This document shows, one piece after another, positions 5,913 through 7,155 of a stretch of 7,155 bases of DNA. The stretch lies in NCBI GenBank assembly GCA_003447895.1, contig DLYC01000272.1, forward strand, positions 1-7,155, given 5' to 3'. Source of the stretch: Lachnospiraceae bacterium. GTDB taxonomy: Bacteria; Bacillota; Clostridia; Lachnospirales; Lachnospiraceae. Each line of letters opens with the position of its first letter. Positions within the stretch are counted from its first letter, which is position 1. The notes below the pieces were generated by a model. It worked only from the letters and a program-made list of their open reading frames with translations, was not told the origin of the DNA and ran no database searches. Both the position numbers and the translations under genes were made by a program.

Positions 5913-6857
5913 CTACTCTTTGCCGTCCTCTCCTTCCGACTGCCCCTCCACAATGCCGGTGTTCATCCTGAAACTTCCGGTGAGGGAAATGGTCTCCCGA
6001 AATACCGTGTCTGTCTGGCCGTCGACGCTGATCTGCACCGCGTCAACAGACGGAAGCTCACACAGAGAATTGACGATCGAGTAGATTGCTGTCTGCGCCG
6101 TCACCTCATAGGGATCCGTGAGAAATTCACCGCTGAGATTGGCATAGCAGATGCCGTCTCTTACCGTGACATTGATCACCTTGGTCTCGCTGTTCACCGT
6201 CGGATAGGCAAAGCTTCCGTTGGGCCCCTGGATCACCTGCTCCAGAACGATCCTCTCAAGCGGCATGTTGCTGTTGTAAACGACATTCCGGAAGGCATCC
6301 ACCAGCTTTTCTCCGGATTCGTCGGCAAAGTACAGATGGAGCCGCACTCTCTCATAGTTTCGCATTTCCGTGTTGGAATTGTAGATAAACTGAGTCGGTT
6401 CCATGATCCCGGGATCTTCGCCGTCCGCGTCGTGGAATGCTTCTCCGTCCACGGTAAAGTAAACGCCGTCGACTTCCGCAAAGCTGCACAGTGTGTTGAC
6501 GATCGCCGTCCTTGTGAGCACTTCTTCCACGGCACTGAGATCGTAGTACTCCCCGGAGAGATTCAAAGTCACGATCTTTCCGAGGGTCTCACTGGAGATC
6601 AGGCGAAAACCCGTGACAGGAGCTGCCAGATCCATTTCCGTCGGCTGGACACAGAGCTTTCCGATCAGTTCTTCAATGATCTGTTCTCTGCTGTCCGCCT
6701 TGGGCGTATACTTTCGCTCCTGGAGGGCATAGTCCGATTTTCCGAGGTAATAAATACTGATCCCGGTCTTGTCGGCCCCACTCTTTCCGCATGAACTCAG
6801 AAGAAGGCACAATATGATAGTTGTCAGACACATCCGTGCCCAGGTTAATGATCTCAT
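5913..6857 (-). CDS. gerM: GerM-type sporulation lipoprotein with two GerMN domains
   Basis: A 314-residue secreted lipoprotein. The N-terminus has two arginines, a hydrophobic core and the lipobox LSSC (20-23), so Cys23 would be lipidated and the protein anchored outside the membrane. Two GerMN repeats follow: roughly 30-150, starting at GISIYYLGKS, and 165-290, starting at VRLHLYFADE. Each ends in a segment about averaged hydrophobic strands and a DG turn (VDGVYFTVDGEAF; VDAVQISVDGQTD). In Bacillus GerM works with SpoIIQ and SpoIIIAG in the channel between mother cell and forespore and is needed for normal spores. The C-terminus is acidic (EGQSEGEDGKE). The ATG at 6857 lacks a close ribosome site; the nearest GGGAG is 21 bases away. 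It is preferred because the next Met (residue 9) would lose the charged signal start. It lies 59 bp after the tail gene and is followed by a terminator. Confidence 0.9.
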   Translation of the reverse strand: MRSLTWARMCLTTIILCLLLSSCGKSGADKTGISIYYLGKSDYALQERKYTPKADSREQIIEELIGKLCVQPTEMDLAAPVTGFRLISSETLGKIVTLNLSGEYYDLSAVEEVLTRTAIVNTLCSFAEVDGVYFTVDGEAFHDADGEDPGIMEPTQFIYNSNTEMRNYERVRLHLYFADESGEKLVDAFRNVVYNSNMPLERIVLEQVIQGPNGSFAYPTVNSETKVINVTVRDGICYANLSGEFLTDPYEVTAQTAIYSIVNSLCELPSVDAVQISVDGQTDTVFRETISLTGSFRMNTGIVEGQSEGEDGKE

Positions 6858-6916
6858 AGTAATCGATAATGGCAGACGCTCCCGTGAACGCTCTGTCCCG
6901 CCAAAAGCCTGCTTTC

Positions 6917-7155
6917 TTATACTGCTGCGCCGCCTGACGTCTTCTTCTGACCGGACGCCTGCGCCCCCGCCGAAGACGGTCTCTTCCTCCGGACGGGCGC
7001 CTGCCTTCCCTCCGCGGATGGATTCTTCCTCCTGACGGATGCCTGCGCTCCTTCAGTAGACGGCCTCTTTTTCCGGGCGGGTGCCTGCGCTCCCTCTGCG
7101 GAAGGTCTCTTCTTCTGACCGGACGTCTGTGCTCCCGCGCCCGAAGGTCTCTTCT
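6917..7155 (-). CDS. C-terminal Lys/Arg-rich repeat tail of an unidentified protein (cut by window edge)
   Basis: The last 78 codons of a gene that enters from the right edge and stops at TAA 6919-6917. The product is five 14-residue units of the form K-R-P-S-x-x-G-A-Q-x-x-x-[QR]-[KR], at 7153-7112, 7111-7070, 7069-7028, 7027-6986 and 6985-6944, then KTSGGAAV. Another frame on this strand is also open, but this one is favoured because the units differ silently here: Pro is CCT, CCG or CCA and Ser is TCG, TCC or TCT, while the other frame would change amino acids. The tail is strongly basic and likely disordered, of a kind that could bind RNA, DNA or an acidic surface polymer. Tails like this occur on several unrelated families (RNA helicases, nucleases, penicillin-binding proteins), so no function is assigned. 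It is probably co-transcribed with gerM. Confidence 0.75.
   Translation of the reverse strand, partial: KRPSGAGAQTSGQKKRPSAEGAQAPARKKRPSTEGAQASVRRKNPSAEGRQAPVRRKRPSSAGAQASGQKKTSGGAAV

Noticed and set aside
5748..6794. A 348-codon open frame on the plus strand
   Set aside because: It runs antisense through gerM and the terminator, has no recognisable motif, and gerM has a signal peptide, lipobox and two family domains.

Overview
The window looks like chromosomal DNA of an endospore-forming Clostridia-type Bacillota, with Lachnospiraceae a reasonable guess. Grounds for this: a two-domain GerM spore lipoprotein, the comEC-holA neighbourhood, Gram-positive style AGGAGG ribosome binding sites, GTG and TTG starts, and the clostridial form of the MutY iron-sulfur ligand spacing. 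The genus cannot be told from the sequence alone. Every gene I can support lies on the minus strand, so transcription runs from high to low coordinates.

In order of transcription: (1) 7155-6917 is the 3' end of an unidentified gene whose protein ends in five 14-residue Lys/Arg-rich repeats. (2) 6857-5913 is gerM, a lipoprotein, closed by a strong intrinsic terminator (5858-5816). (3) 5912-5106 has no convincing gene. It holds a 94-bp tandem repeat array of five copies, each with a hairpin, then a short stretch resembling part of gerM, then a likely comEC promoter and a leader with three small hairpins. (4) 5105-2826 is comEC, the competence DNA-uptake channel. (5) 2825-2708 holds a probable holA promoter and a diverged copy of the last bases of comEC. 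(6) 2707-1610 is holA (DNA polymerase III delta subunit), and mutY (1613-513) overlaps it by four bases. (7) 434-1 is the start of a family 2 glycosyltransferase with its own promoter.

comEC, holA and mutY form a DNA uptake, replication and repair cluster, probably co-transcribed in part. gerM and the upstream tail gene form a separate unit ended by the terminator. The most unusual part is the 94-bp array. Sequence changes between its copies keep the hairpin paired on the minus strand, including one compensatory base-pair change, which suggests a structured RNA or a maintained structural element rather than spacer. No CRISPR array, insertion sequence, tRNA or rRNA was seen.
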